The notes under the pieces were generated by a model. It worked only from the letters and a program-made list of their open reading frames with translations, had not been told where the DNA came from and searched no databases. DNA of 64,000 nt from AP-15 sp963775875 (GTDB lineage: Bacteria; Pseudomonadota; Alphaproteobacteria; ATCC43930; CGMCC-115725): the NCBI GenBank assembly GCA_963775875.1, contig CAVZKP010000040.1:1-64000 (forward strand), in the 5' to 3' direction. The position numbers were made by a program, and so were the translations under genes. How positions within the stretch are numbered: position 1 is the first letter of the stretch; each line of letters starts with the position of its first letter. Shown one piece after another: positions 51,992 to 61,336 of this stretch.

Positions 51992-52434
51992 GCCAGACGG
52001 CGGGTAAGCCGGGTTCTGTACCGTCTCCACGTCGCCCGACGGGTTTGTGGAGGCGGTGACGGCCATTCCTCTGGGACGCCCGTCACCGGGCGCCTCGTGC
52101 GACCGACCCGAGCGGCGGCGCGGAGGTCCGCCCGGCACCGTCGGCGCCGTTTCCATTTGGAAACGACCCCGGATGCCTGCCGCTCCTACTTGGTCTTGCT
52201 CCCGGTGGGGTTTTCCCTGCCGCCGCCGTTGCCGGCGGCGCGGTGCGCTCTTACCGCACCGTTTCACCCTTGCCGCCCGCACCGGTTAACGCCGCGGCGG
52301 GCTCGGCGGTATACTTTCTGTGGCACTTTCCCTGGGGTCGCCCCCGCCGGGCGTTACCCGGCACCGTACCTCCGTGGAGCCCGGACTTTCCTCTCCCCGC
52401 ACAGCGGCGGAGAGCGGCCGTCCAGCCGTCTGGC
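51992..52434 (-). ncRNA. rnpB: RNase P RNA (type A)
   Basis: The catalytic RNA of RNase P, which matures tRNA 5' ends. On the minus strand the 5' end GCCAGACGGC (52434-52425) pairs with GCCGTCTGGC at the 3' end (52001-51992), forming helix P1. Inside are the universally conserved GAGGAAAGTCCGGGCTCC (5' side of P4, CR-I), the CCACAGAAA block and, near the 3' end, ACAGAACCCGGCTTACCCG. The length of 443 nucleotides fits bacterial type A. It precedes mraZ on the same strand. Confidence 0.96.
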
Positions 52435-52506
52435 ACCCCCAGATTTGGGCGGCGCGCGAGTTTTGTCAAATGCCGCGGCTCGCTGGCGGTTGTCGATGAA
52501 TGCCGG

Positions 52507-53467
52507 TCAAGGGCTAATAGTAATCCCAACCGCGGCGGCGAATTCCTTTTTGACGCCGCCGCCGAACAGTGGGTTTACCAGGCGGGTGGTGTTGCCGGCG
52601 CGCGCATCCACCCCGGTCACGCAGGCCATATAGGGCGAGATAAAGGTGTTGTGGGCGGCGTTGCGCGAATCGATCCCCAGGCAGGTCGGCGCGACTTCGA
52701 GATCCATCGCATCGATCGTGTCGGCAAAGCTGTAGCCGTTCTCGATCAGCAAGGCCACTCCGCCTTTTCCGGCCGCCGAACCGGCGCCGCTGATTCGCGA
52801 GATCTGTGTCTGCTCCAGGGCGATGCCGGCAGCGCCGCCGGCCGAAATCGGCGACAGCGTAGATTTCGGAACTCAGCACGTAGTTGAGCTTAAGTCCGCC
52901 GGCCCGCGCGCCACCGCTGGCGTTGTTGACGATCAGATGATCGATCTTCAGCGAATTCTGGGCATCGGAAAAGTCGTCTCGGCCGATGACCACGGCATAG
53001 CTGTCGCTATTGGCATTGACGAACAATGTCCCTTGCTCGTTGAAATAGAAGCATCCCTTTGGCGAAACCGCGGTGCCGCCGGAGCACTGGATCTCGAGCA
53101 CCGGTTGCGCGGAGATCGTCTTGCCGTTGAGGATGGCGCCCATCGAAATCACCCGAAAGCCGGTGTCCGACCGGGTTCGGTAGTCGATAACCAGCGGGCG
53201 GGTCAGTTTGAACGTGCCGTGGGGAAGAAACAGAGGCTGGTCGGATGCAAGCGCTGCGGCGAGCGCCCGGTTGATCGCCGCGGTATCGTCGGTTGTACCG
53301 TTGCCGGTGGCGCCATAGCAGCGCACGTCGATCCACGCCGTGGCGGTGCAGGCCGATGCGCTGACTGTCGCCGGGCTCGCTCCGGCAACCCCGGCATGAA
53401 CCGGCTTTGCAGCGGTCATAACGAACATAACAAGAACGATCTGCATAATACTCGGCTTCCGGGCCAT
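52507..53467 (-). CDS. Secreted right-handed beta-helix (pectate-lyase-like) protein, one frameshift
   Basis: ATG at 53467 has GGAAAGGAAA upstream. A signal peptide (IMQIVLVMFVMTAAKPVHAG) is followed by the start of a pectate lyase 3 superfamily helix: WIDVRCYGATGNGTTDDTAA, INRALAAALASDQPLFLPHG. The frame is disrupted near 52855 after LSSEIYAVA; the adjacent frame continues ALLIENGYSFADTIDAMDLE and ends GGGVKKEFAAAVGITISP at 52507. Restored, it is about 319 residues. The family includes polysaccharide lyases and phage tailspike-like proteins; no catalytic residues can be assigned. It is a single gene with no carbohydrate genes around it. Confidence 0.6.
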
Positions 53468-53696
53468 GGCTGTTTCCTTTCCGGACAAGGGCGCCCCGAT
53501 GGGGGCAGCCAAAGCGGGCGTTTAGCGGTCGTTTACCCTAACTGCGATGGTTATAACGCGGGTTCGAACCATTGTCGCCAAATTTTCTCTCTATGATCGC
53601 AGATTTTTGGTGGCTCCATCAAAATACGCGCAATCCTATCTGATTGGTCAAGAACCTGGCGGAAGCCACACCCGGTGCTGGGTCCGCTGACCCGGC

Positions 53697-54629
53697 TCAG
53701 CGCCGGTTCGGCCTGCGGAAAAATCCGTGCAAAATGATCCCGCCGAGGATCATGCCGGCGCCGATCGCCCGCCCCGCGGTCAGTCGCTCACCCAACGCCA
53801 CCACGCCGAGGAGGATCACGGTCACCAGCTCGCAATTGGCGATGACCGCATAACTGGCGGGGCCGAGCCGCGGCACGCTGTAGGAAAACAGGGTGACGGT
53901 CAGCGCCCCCGGCCCCAACGCGATAATCAGGATCAGGAGCCAGGTGCCCGGCGAGGACGGGACGTCGAGGCCGAGAAAGAGGCTCGCCCCGGCAAACGTT
54001 GCTGCCAGCCCGAGATAGAGAAAAACCGCGCCGATCAATGGCGGGTGAGGCCGCATCAGCACCGAATTGGCGGCGAGATAGAGCGCGTAGATCACCGGCG
54101 ACGGCAGGATCCATGCGAGCCCACGCGGGTCGAGGCCGCCGCCGCGCAGCCCCGGCAAGGCGATCAGCGCGGCGCCGGCAAGGATCATCGCGACGCAGAG
54201 CGCCGCGCGCAGCCCGATCCGCCGCTTGAAGATCAGCCGGTCGAGCGCCAGCGTCAGTGCCGGATAGGTATAGAACAGCAGGATTGCGATGCTCGTATCG
54301 AGCGTGTGCAGGCTTTCCCAGAAGCACAGGGTCTGACCGGCGCCGAGGGTCGCCCCGACCAGCGCGATCCGCCACGCACCGCCGCGCAGGGCCGCGCCAA
54401 AGCCGTGGCGCGCCGCCGCCGAGGCCGCGGTCAGCAAGACCAGCGCCAGGCCATAGCGCCACACCAGCATCGAGGGGGCGCTGATCCCGGCCTTGTAGAG
54501 CTGCAAGGTGATGATCGGCATGAAGCCAACCATCACGCTGCCGCTGACCGCGGCGAGCGCCGGCCGCCACATTCGCGCCGGCCCTATGGTCGCCGCAGAT
54601 ATCTCGACGGGCTCGCCGGTGGCGGTCAT
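53697..54629 (-). CDS. EamA/DMT-family transporter
   Basis: A 310-residue inner-membrane protein with ten helices made of two EamA repeats (SGSVMVGFMPIITLQLYKAG to LPG, then AWILPSPVIYALYLAANSVL to the end). The second repeat closes with ANCELVTVILLGVVALGERL, the typical EamA helix motif. Members export metabolites or amino acids or act as permeases of unknown substrate. The start at 54629 is MTATGEPVEI. It lies alone between the beta-helix gene and the amidohydrolase gene on the minus strand. Confidence 0.88.
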   Translation of the reverse strand: MTATGEPVEISAATIGPARMWRPALAAVSGSVMVGFMPIITLQLYKAGISAPSMLVWRYGLALVLLTAASAAARHGFGAALRGGAWRIALVGATLGAGQTLCFWESLHTLDTSIAILLFYTYPALTLALDRLIFKRRIGLRAALCVAMILAGAALIALPGLRGGGLDPRGLAWILPSPVIYALYLAANSVLMRPHPPLIGAVFLYLGLAATFAGASLFLGLDVPSSPGTWLLILIIALGPGALTVTLFSYSVPRLGPASYAVIANCELVTVILLGVVALGERLTAGRAIGAGMILGGIILHGFFRRPNRR

Positions 54630-54731
54630 TCGCTCGGCCTGTGGCCGCTCAGTTGAACGCGTCCATCGCCATTTTCGGCGCGGATTGTCAACGCCGCCCG
54701 GTATCGCTGCGCCGGATGTCGAAGCGGTGGC

Positions 54732-55883
54732 TTATTCGCCCGGCCGTTCGTACCAGACCCGGCCGTCCTTGATCGTCAGCTGGGCGATCAGGCGGCGCTT
54801 GGCGGCGACGGTGTTGCCGTCGCTGTCGCGCAACGGGAAATTGCCGTCGCGCAATTCGAACACGGCGATGTCGGCGTTGGCGCCGGGCGCGAGCGTCCCA
54901 ACCGTGCGCTCATAGCCGAGGATTTTGGCCGGTGCGGCGGTCGCGCGCGCAACCAGATCGTCAAGCGACATGCCGAAATGCAGGAGTTTCGACATCGTCG
55001 TCGGCAGGTCCCACACCGGCCCCTGCGTGGCGCTGGTAAAGGTCAGGTCGGTCGAGATCGTGTCGGGCAGAAAGCCCTGATCGAGCGCCTTCTCGATCAT
55101 CGGAAAGCTGAAATGGTTTCGGCCATGGGCGCAGTCGAAGATGATGCCATGGCGTTGCGCCTCGACGACCTCTTTGAGCACCAACTGCTTCTCCTGGCCC
55201 ATGATGCCGTGCGCGCGGCCGTGATAGCAGTGGGTGACGATGTCGCCGGGCTTCATATGGGCGAGCAATTCGGGCAATGGGATCGGCGAGTCGGTGATGT
55301 GCATCATCATCGGCACGCCGCCGGCCATGTCCGCGGTCCGGCGCGCCAGTTTGACCGGCTCGTCGGTGTATTCCCAAACCAGGCCCGGCCCGTAGCGCAG
55401 CTTGACGCCGATCGCGAGGTCGGGGTTCTCGCTGATGGTGCGAGCGCAGCCTTCGGGGTCGGCATAGGGAAAATGCGACAGCTCGCCACCCCTCGCGCCG
55501 CCGACAATGCCGATCGCCGACAGATTGACAAAGGCGCGGGTGCGGGTGCGCACCTCGCGGTCGATCACCTGGCGAAGCCCGGCAAAGGTCGCCGAGCCGG
55601 CGCTGCCGGCGTCGCACAGGGTGGTGACCCCGCTCGCCCGGCAGAACCGGTCGGTATCGCCGGCCATGTCATGCGCGTTGACGAAAATATGGGCGTGGAT
55701 GTCGACCAGCCCGGGCGTCACCAGCCGGCCCTTGGCGCTGATTGTGCGGCGGGCGTCCGCGACCGGCAGTGACGGCGCCGCCGCGACGATCTTGCCGCCG
55801 GCGATGCCGATATCCATGACCCCGCGCAGCCCGGCGCCCGGATCGAGCACCTCGCCGCCGGTCAGCAGAAGATCATATTTCAT
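54732..55883 (-). CDS. Amidohydrolase/deacetylase-family metal-dependent hydrolase
   Basis: A 383-residue amidohydrolase-fold enzyme: MKYDLLLTGGEVLDPGAGLR at the start, first metal motif VDIHAHIF, a carboxylated-lysine candidate in AIGVKLRYGPG, further histidines in MMMHITDSPI, HCYHGRAHG and DCAHGRNHFSF, and Asp in TISTDLT. The closing beta-sandwich part reads LAPGANADIAVFELRDG. The family includes dihydroorotase-like and N-acyl-amino-acid deacetylases. The start at 55883 is chosen because upstream codons fall in the promoter area of the divergent exporter. Confidence 0.85.
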   Translation of the reverse strand: MKYDLLLTGGEVLDPGAGLRGVMDIGIAGGKIVAAAPSLPVADARRTISAKGRLVTPGLVDIHAHIFVNAHDMAGDTDRFCRASGVTTLCDAGSAGSATFAGLRQVIDREVRTRTRAFVNLSAIGIVGGARGGELSHFPYADPEGCARTISENPDLAIGVKLRYGPGLVWEYTDEPVKLARRTADMAGGVPMMMHITDSPIPLPELLAHMKPGDIVTHCYHGRAHGIMGQEKQLVLKEVVEAQRHGIIFDCAHGRNHFSFPMIEKALDQGFLPDTISTDLTFTSATQGPVWDLPTTMSKLLHFGMSLDDLVARATAAPAKILGYERTVGTLAPGANADIAVFELRDGNFPLRDSDGNTVAAKRRLIAQLTIKDGRVWYERPGE

Positions 55884-56059
55884 CGCCGCCCCTTTCGATC
55901 CCGTGGAGTGCGCCATGGTCCGCGATCGGCGCGCGGCTGGCAACCCCGGCCCGGCGCCGGCGCGCAGGGCAGCTTCCCACCCGGCACTGGCGCTGGCGCA
56001 TTGTCCTTCGGCACCCAGCCGCCCTAAACTCGGGCCTTTGCCTAAAGTGGAGGCAAGGT

Positions 56060-57562
56060 TTGGATCAGGCCCTTGCCCAGCAGCACCGGCCCGCTGTCAT
56101 CCTTCCGCGCCGTGGCATGGTATTGGTGGCGGCGCTGATCGCGACCTTCATGGCTGCGGTCGAAAGCACCATCATCGCCACCGCGATGCCGACGATCGTC
56201 GGCAACCTCGGCGGGTTTCGGCTGTTCAGCTGGGTGTTCGCAGCCTATCTGCTGACAATGGCGGTATCGGTGCCGATCTACGGCCGGCTCGCTGACATCT
56301 ACGGCCGCAAACGGATCTTTTTCGTCGGCACCGGCATCTTTCTGGTCGGCACCACGCTTTGCGGCTTTGCCCGCACCATGGTGGTGCTGGTGATATTCCG
56401 TGCCATCCAGGGGATCGGCGCCGGCGCCATCCAGCCGATCGCCAGCACCGTCATCGGCGACATCTACACCCCGGCCGAGCGCGCCCGGGTGCAGGGCTAT
56501 CTGTCGAGCGTGTTCGGGGTCTCGGCGATCATCGGCCCGGCGCTCGGCGCCTTTATCGTCGTGCACATGCATTGGGCGCTGGTGTTCTGGATCAACCTGC
56601 CGATCGGCGCGATTGCCATTGCGATGTTCGCGATCTATCTGCCCGAGCGGGTCGAACGGCGCCAGCACCGCATCGATTATCTCGGCGCGATCCTGCTGAT
56701 CATCGGCGTCGGCGCGCCGATGCTGGCCCTGGTGCAGGCGCGCAGCCTCGAGGGGGGCAGCATCGCGTCGCTGGTCGGGTTCGGCCTGGCGACATTGCTC
56801 GCGCTCTTCATCCATGAGGCGCGCACGCCGGAGCCGATGGTGCCGTTCCGGCTGTGGCGCAACCGCGTCGTCGCGCTGTCCAATTTTGGCATCTTCGGCA
56901 CCGGGTCGACGATGATGGCGGTCAGCGCCTTTCTGCCGACCTATGTGCAGGGGGTGATGGGCCGCAGCCCGGCCATCGCCGGGTTGGTGCTGGGCTGCAT
57001 GTCGGTCAGCTGGATGTTCGCCTCGTTCGCCGCCGGCCGGCTGATGATCCGCACCTCCTATCGCCTGGCCGCGGCGCTCGGCGGCGTGGCGCTAGCGATC
57101 GGCGCGGCGATGCTGAGCCAGATGCAGCCTTCGAGCGGCATCGCCTGGGCGGCGACCGGCTCCCTGGTCATGGGCATCGGCATGGGCGCCTGCAACACCG
57201 CGTTTCTGGTGTCGATCCAGGCCAGCGTAGGGTGGAGCGAGCGCGGCGTCGCCACCGGCGCCAACATGTTCATGCGCATCATCGGCCAATCCTTCGGCGC
57301 AGCGCTGGGTGGCGCGATCCTCAATTTCGGCGTTTTCCGGCGCGTGCCCGATGCCGCCGACGCGGTCAACCGGCTGCTGGAGCCAACATTGCGCCGGGGC
57401 CTCGGCGCCAGTGAGATCGCGCGCCTGACCGATGCGGTCGCCGCCTCTTTGCACGAGGTTTATCTGATCGCGACCCTGCTCGCGGTGCTGACCTTCGTCG
57501 CCGCGGTGAGCTTTCCGGCGCGGTTGAGCCCGGTCCGCCCGGCCGCGCCGGCGGCGCGTTGA
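56060..57562 (+). CDS. MFS multidrug-type exporter (DHA2/EmrB-like)
   Basis: A 500-residue membrane protein with 14 predicted helices. Motif A appears as GRLADIYGRKR and motif C as GVSAIIGPALGAFI; the N-terminal AAVESTIIATAMPTIVGNLG corresponds to the DHA2 motif (LDxTIVNVALP type). Proton-coupled export of a hydrophobic compound is likely. The start is TTG at 56060, seven bases after GGAGG (GGAGGCAAGG); no ATG is closer. Divergent from the amidohydrolase gene, it shares a 176-base spacer and is followed by two catabolism-type genes on the same strand. Confidence 0.9.
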   Translation: MDQALAQQHRPAVILPRRGMVLVAALIATFMAAVESTIIATAMPTIVGNLGGFRLFSWVFAAYLLTMAVSVPIYGRLADIYGRKRIFFVGTGIFLVGTTLCGFARTMVVLVIFRAIQGIGAGAIQPIASTVIGDIYTPAERARVQGYLSSVFGVSAIIGPALGAFIVVHMHWALVFWINLPIGAIAIAMFAIYLPERVERRQHRIDYLGAILLIIGVGAPMLALVQARSLEGGSIASLVGFGLATLLALFIHEARTPEPMVPFRLWRNRVVALSNFGIFGTGSTMMAVSAFLPTYVQGVMGRSPAIAGLVLGCMSVSWMFASFAAGRLMIRTSYRLAAALGGVALAIGAAMLSQMQPSSGIAWAATGSLVMGIGMGACNTAFLVSIQASVGWSERGVATGANMFMRIIGQSFGAALGGAILNFGVFRRVPDAADAVNRLLEPTLRRGLGASEIARLTDAVAASLHEVYLIATLLAVLTFVAAVSFPARLSPVRPAAPAAR

Positions 57563-57616
57563 GCCGACCGCGCGTTCCCCTATAATCGCGCAAATCCCTG
57601 AATGGAGGAGAACGCA

Positions 57617-58582
57617 ATGGCGGTCATTCTCGGAACCGACGGCTTCCGCTACCAGGTCGTCGATGATTGGGCCAAGCTGCCCGATGGCTGGAAATTCGAC
57701 GCCGATGTCGCCGCGGTCGGGGTCGACCGGCACGACAACGTCTATGCCTTCAGCCGCGGCGCCCATCCGATGATGGTGTTCGACCGCAACGGCAATTTTC
57801 TGCGGTCATGGGGCGAGGGCGTGTTTCACCGCCCGCACGGCGTCCACATGGCGGCCGACGACACGGTGTTTCTGACCGATGACGGCGACCACACGGTGCG
57901 CAAATGCACCCTCGAAGGACGGGTGCTGCTGACCCTCGGCGTCGCCGGCAAGCCCGCCCCCTATATGAGCGGCGAGCCGTTCCACCGCTGTACTCATACC
58001 GCCCTGTCGCCGCAGGGCGAGATCTATGTCTCCGATGGCTACGGCAATTCCCGGGTCCACAAATATTCGCCCGACGGCAGATTGCTGAAATCCTGGGGCG
58101 AGCCCGGCACCGATCCCGGTCAGTTCAACATCGCCCACAATGTGTGCTGCGACCCCGATGGCTGGGTCTATGTCGCCGACCGCGAGAACCACCGCATCCA
58201 GGTGTTCGATGGCAACGGCAAGTACGAGGCGCAGTGGAACAACATGCACCGGCCATCCGGCCTCTACATGGAGAGCGGGACCAGGACGCCGCGCTTTTAC
58301 ATAGGCGAGATCGGCGGTGGCATGGGGGTCAATTACGATTTGCCGAATATCGGTCCGCGGGTCAGCATCTATTCGCACAAGGGCGAGATGCTGGCGCGGC
58401 TCGGCACCCGTCCAGCCGGGCTCGAACCCGGCCAGTTCATGTCGCCGCACGGGCTAGCCGTCGATTCCCACGGCGACATCTATGTCGGCGAGGTGTCGTT
58501 CACCAATTGGGGTAACCGCTACAAGGGCCAGGGCTTCCCGCCCGGCCTGCGCGCCCTGCAAAAGCTGGTCAAAGTGGACTGA
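57617..58582 (+). CDS. NHL-repeat beta-propeller protein (peptidylglycine monooxygenase-like)
   Basis: A 321-residue protein with five or six NHL-type blades (VGVDRHDNVYAFSRGAHPMM; GVHMAADDTVFLTDDGDHTV; SPQGEIYVSDGYGNSRVHKY; CDPDGWVYVADRENHRIQVF; LAVDSHGDIYVGEVSF). No signal peptide is seen. Related proteins sit beside cyclases and amidohydrolases in catabolic clusters, where they may act as lyases or lactonases. ATG at 57617 has a GGAGGAG site upstream. It is followed two bases later by the cyclase-type gene, so the two are cotranscribed. Confidence 0.85.
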   Translation: MAVILGTDGFRYQVVDDWAKLPDGWKFDADVAAVGVDRHDNVYAFSRGAHPMMVFDRNGNFLRSWGEGVFHRPHGVHMAADDTVFLTDDGDHTVRKCTLEGRVLLTLGVAGKPAPYMSGEPFHRCTHTALSPQGEIYVSDGYGNSRVHKYSPDGRLLKSWGEPGTDPGQFNIAHNVCCDPDGWVYVADRENHRIQVFDGNGKYEAQWNNMHRPSGLYMESGTRTPRFYIGEIGGGMGVNYDLPNIGPRVSIYSHKGEMLARLGTRPAGLEPGQFMSPHGLAVDSHGDIYVGEVSFTNWGNRYKGQGFPPGLRALQKLVKVD

Positions 58583-58584
58583 CC

Positions 58585-59637
58585 ATGCCCGAAAACCCAC
58601 GCTGGAAGCGCCGTCCGCCGGGCTCGAATTGGGGCGATTGGGGTCCGGACGATCAGCTCGGCCGGCTCAATCTGCTGACCGCGGACAAGGTGCTCAACGG
58701 CGTCGCCGAGGTGAAAGAGGGCAAGACCTTTTGCCTGAGCCTGCCGCTCGACTATCCGGGCGGCACCGTGGTCAACCCGCGCCGCCATCCGCCGCGGCTG
58801 ATCGCGAACCGGCGCAACGGCATGCCCTACATGACCTATCCGCTCAACCGCGAGGACCCGCGCCTGGTCGATGTGATTCTGCGACGACATCGTCGAGATG
58901 ACCCTGCAGTACTCGACGCAATGGGACAGCCTCGCCCATGTCGGGCAGCTATTCGATGCCAACGGCGACGGCGAGCCCGAGATCGTCTTCTACAATGGCT
59001 ACCGCGCCGGCGAGCACATCGTCGGCCCGACGGATTATCGCGGCGGCCGGGCGGTCGAAACGGCGAGCATGTCGGCGCCAAGGCGCTGTCCGTCGACAAC
59101 ATGGCCGCACATCCGATCCAGGGCCGCGGCGTGATGATCGACCTCGAGGCGCATTTCGGCCGCGACGGCAAATTCGTCAGCTATGACGAGCTGATGCGGA
59201 TCATGGATGCGGACAAGGTAACGGTCGAGGAAGGCGATCTGGTCTGCTTCCGCACCGGCTACGATCGGGTCATCCTCGGCATGAACAAAGAGCCCGATGC
59301 GAAGGTGCTCGAACAATACCCGTGCGCCGCGCTCGACGGCCGCGACGAGCGGCTCTTAAACTGGATCACCCGGTCGGGGGCGGTGGCATTGATCTCCGAC
59401 AACCGCGCGGTCGAGGCCTCGCCCTCGCGGCCATGCGAGGAAGACCGCTGCGCCTCGTTGCCATTGCACGCGCATTGCCTGTTCAAGCTCGGCGTCTATC
59501 TCGGCGAGATCTGGTGGCTCTCGGAACTCGCCGACTGGCTGCGCGCCCATGGCCGCTCGCGCTTCCTGCTGACCGCCCCGCCACTGCGCCTCCCCGGCGC
59601 CGTCGGCTCCCCGGCCAACGCCATCGCGACGGTCTAG
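58585..59637 (+). CDS. Cyclase-family metal-dependent hydrolase, two compensating frameshifts
   Basis: Kynurenine-formamidase-like fold. The N-terminal block SNWGDWGPDDQLGRLNLL is in the main frame. Between about 58883 and 59060 the conserved sequence is in the next frame (MTLQYSTQWDSLAHVGQLFD, EIVFYNGYRAGEHIVGPTDY). It then returns to the first frame with NGEHVGAKALSVDNMAAHPI, the typical GRGVMIDLEAHFG and the histidine-rich LPLHAHCLFKLGVYLGE. The indels add up to a multiple of three, leaving about 60 residues of wrong-frame sequence in the annotated frame. The histidine and aspartate metal ligands in the ends are kept. Such enzymes hydrolyse N-formyl or cyclic substrates. Confidence 0.8.
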   Translation: MPENPRWKRRPPGSNWGDWGPDDQLGRLNLLTADKVLNGVAEVKEGKTFCLSLPLDYPGGTVVNPRRHPPRLIANRRNGMPYMTYPLNREDPRLVDVILRRHRRDDPAVLDAMGQPRPCRAAIRCQRRRRARDRLLQWLPRRRAHRRPDGLSRRPGGRNGEHVGAKALSVDNMAAHPIQGRGVMIDLEAHFGRDGKFVSYDELMRIMDADKVTVEEGDLVCFRTGYDRVILGMNKEPDAKVLEQYPCAALDGRDERLLNWITRSGAVALISDNRAVEASPSRPCEEDRCASLPLHAHCLFKLGVYLGEIWWLSELADWLRAHGRSRFLLTAPPLRLPGAVGSPANAIATV

Positions 59638-59870
59638 CGATCGATCGCCTGGCCTCTGCCAACGTAGATCACTGAGGCCGCGCCGCACCGAAGACCTTTG
59701 CCGGTATTTGTTGCTATTCCTCCTGCTCGATGATGGATCGGCACTTTTCTATCCGATCAGCCACGGGCAGCACAGCACAAGGTCACACATGAACAAATAA
59801 GCAACTTTACTGGCACTATGGCATTCAACCTCGACCCCGCTGGTGCGGGGCCGAGGCGAGATGGCAAGGG

Positions 59871-60704
59871 TCAGTTCGGGTGGAAGACGAGGGTGCGCAG
59901 CTCGATGCTTTCGCGCGGGAAGGCGTCGGGCGGAGTGGTCGGGTCGGTGAACGAGGTGTGCGGCATGAAGCGGGCGCGGCCGTCGGTCTTGGTGTCGGCT
60001 ATCTTCAGCAACAACGCCTGATCGCGCCGCATCTCGGGCACGTAGTACCATTCATGCGCCGGGTTCCAGGTCACCGAATAGGTCTCGCCGACCCGGTCGC
60101 GATAAACGAGGTCGGACGGCACCAGATCCTTGGGGTCGACCGTGCGGGCGTCGCACACCGCCAGCGGCGCGTCCTGTAATGGCCCGCGGATCGGGCGCCA
60201 CAGATTGATCACCTGGACCCGGCCCTTCAGCAATTCCTCGGCCTCGTCGGGCAGCAGGTCGCGGACCCGTTGCGGACCGGAGCGCGCGGTGTGGTCGACA
60301 TGGACGCGGGTCGCCGGCTGGCGCGGTCCGCCGGCCACGCGGTCGGTCTGACCCGGCACGCGGCGGCGCTGCAGATGATCGAAGATGAAGACGCGGCTGG
60401 CGCCGGTCTGCTCGGCGATAAAGCGCTCCGCCTCCGGGTAATAGACCCGGCGCACCTCGTCATCGTCCCAGAAATCGCGCACCGCGGTCTTTTGCTCGAC
60501 CAGCGCGAAGCCCTGGCGATCGAGGTCGATTTCCGAGGCGATCGGCCGCATGTCGCGGATATGCACCCGGTGCGGCTCGTGCGCCATGTTCGAGCGGACA
60601 TCGCCGGGCGCCGTCTCATAGGCGAAATAGCGCGGGCGCTCGGTCATCGGCGCCAGATAGTTCAGCTCGCCCTCGACATAGGGCAGATCGGCAAAGCTGG
60701 TCAT
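59871..60704 (-). CDS. CmcJ/NvfI-family oxidoreductase-like protein
   Basis: A 277-residue protein from MTSFADLPYVEGELNYLAPM (ATG 60704, GGAGG upstream). Characteristic blocks are DMRPIASEIDLDRQGFALVE, RRVYYPEAERFIAEQTGA, the metal-type motif RVHVDHTARSGPQRVRDLLP, and INLWRPIRGPLQDAPLAVCD with YVPEMRRDQALLLKIADTKT. The CmcJ family contains cephamycin-related methoxylation enzymes and fungal isomerases of the 2-oxoglutarate dioxygenase fold, but most bacterial members are uncharacterised. HVDHT includes two putative metal ligands. It is convergent with the cyclase gene. Confidence 0.8.
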   Translation of the reverse strand: MTSFADLPYVEGELNYLAPMTERPRYFAYETAPGDVRSNMAHEPHRVHIRDMRPIASEIDLDRQGFALVEQKTAVRDFWDDDEVRRVYYPEAERFIAEQTGASRVFIFDHLQRRRVPGQTDRVAGGPRQPATRVHVDHTARSGPQRVRDLLPDEAEELLKGRVQVINLWRPIRGPLQDAPLAVCDARTVDPKDLVPSDLVYRDRVGETYSVTWNPAHEWYYVPEMRRDQALLLKIADTKTDGRARFMPHTSFTDPTTPPDAFPRESIELRTLVFHPN

Positions 60705-60969
60705 CGTTCGATCCTCCGTGGGGGTTGTCAGATTGCTGGTCGATCGGGCGAAAAAGCCGGCATGCGTCAAAAGCACAGGAATTTGCGCCATTCCGGCGAA
60801 TCTTGGAACTCTTTCGATAGGTGCGACGCCGGCGGAACCGGGGCGGCGCGTCGAAGCCATGTTTCAACGACGCGGCGAGCAGCATGGATCATGCCCACCG
60901 GCCGCCGGTCGGGTACTGCCTGCGTCGCCGACCGAACCCAGCCGGCGGCGGCGTCGATCATCGGAGGCA

Positions 60970-61206
60970 TCATTCCCTCCAAAACGGCTTGTCGCTCAGA
61001 TACTCGGCGTCGGCGCGGGTGATGCCGATATCGGCGAGCATCCTGTTGTCGAGTGTGGCGAGACTGGCCCGATCGCGGGAGCGCCGACGCCATTCGCGCA
61101 ACATCGCCAAAATTCGCCCCGCAGCGGCGCTAGCCGATTGCGCTGCGGAGCGCCGCCGAGGCCCGGCTAACCTTCCCGGCATGGCCTCGAACCGGATCGC
61201 ACTCAT
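60970..61206 (-). CDS. DUF1127 domain protein
   Basis: A 78-residue basic protein whose last 45 residues form the DUF1127 domain (LREWRRRSRDRASLATLDNR, MLADIGITRADAEYLSDKPF). Small DUF1127 proteins are widespread in alphaproteobacteria, where some bind RNA and affect phosphate or carbon metabolism. ATG at 61206 has AGGAG 7-8 bases upstream; a second in-frame ATG upstream is less well placed. It is divergent from the LysR gene with a 130-base shared spacer. Confidence 0.85.
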   Translation of the reverse strand: MSAIRFEAMPGRLAGPRRRSAAQSASAAAGRILAMLREWRRRSRDRASLATLDNRMLADIGITRADAEYLSDKPFWRE

Positions 61207-61336
61207 ATGAAATCTCCTAAACCCAGCATGCATTCCCGACAAGTCTTCGAGAATGTCCTTGCCATGTAGATGGCTGATACAACATTCATCTGCAAACGAG
61301 AGTTTTTCAGCGACAGCTTAGAATTTCTCATCCCGG

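Noticed and set aside
53540..53585. GGTTCGAACC resembling a tRNA T-loop
   Set aside because: No acceptor stem, D-arm or anticodon arm can be folded around it; it is a short inverted repeat only.
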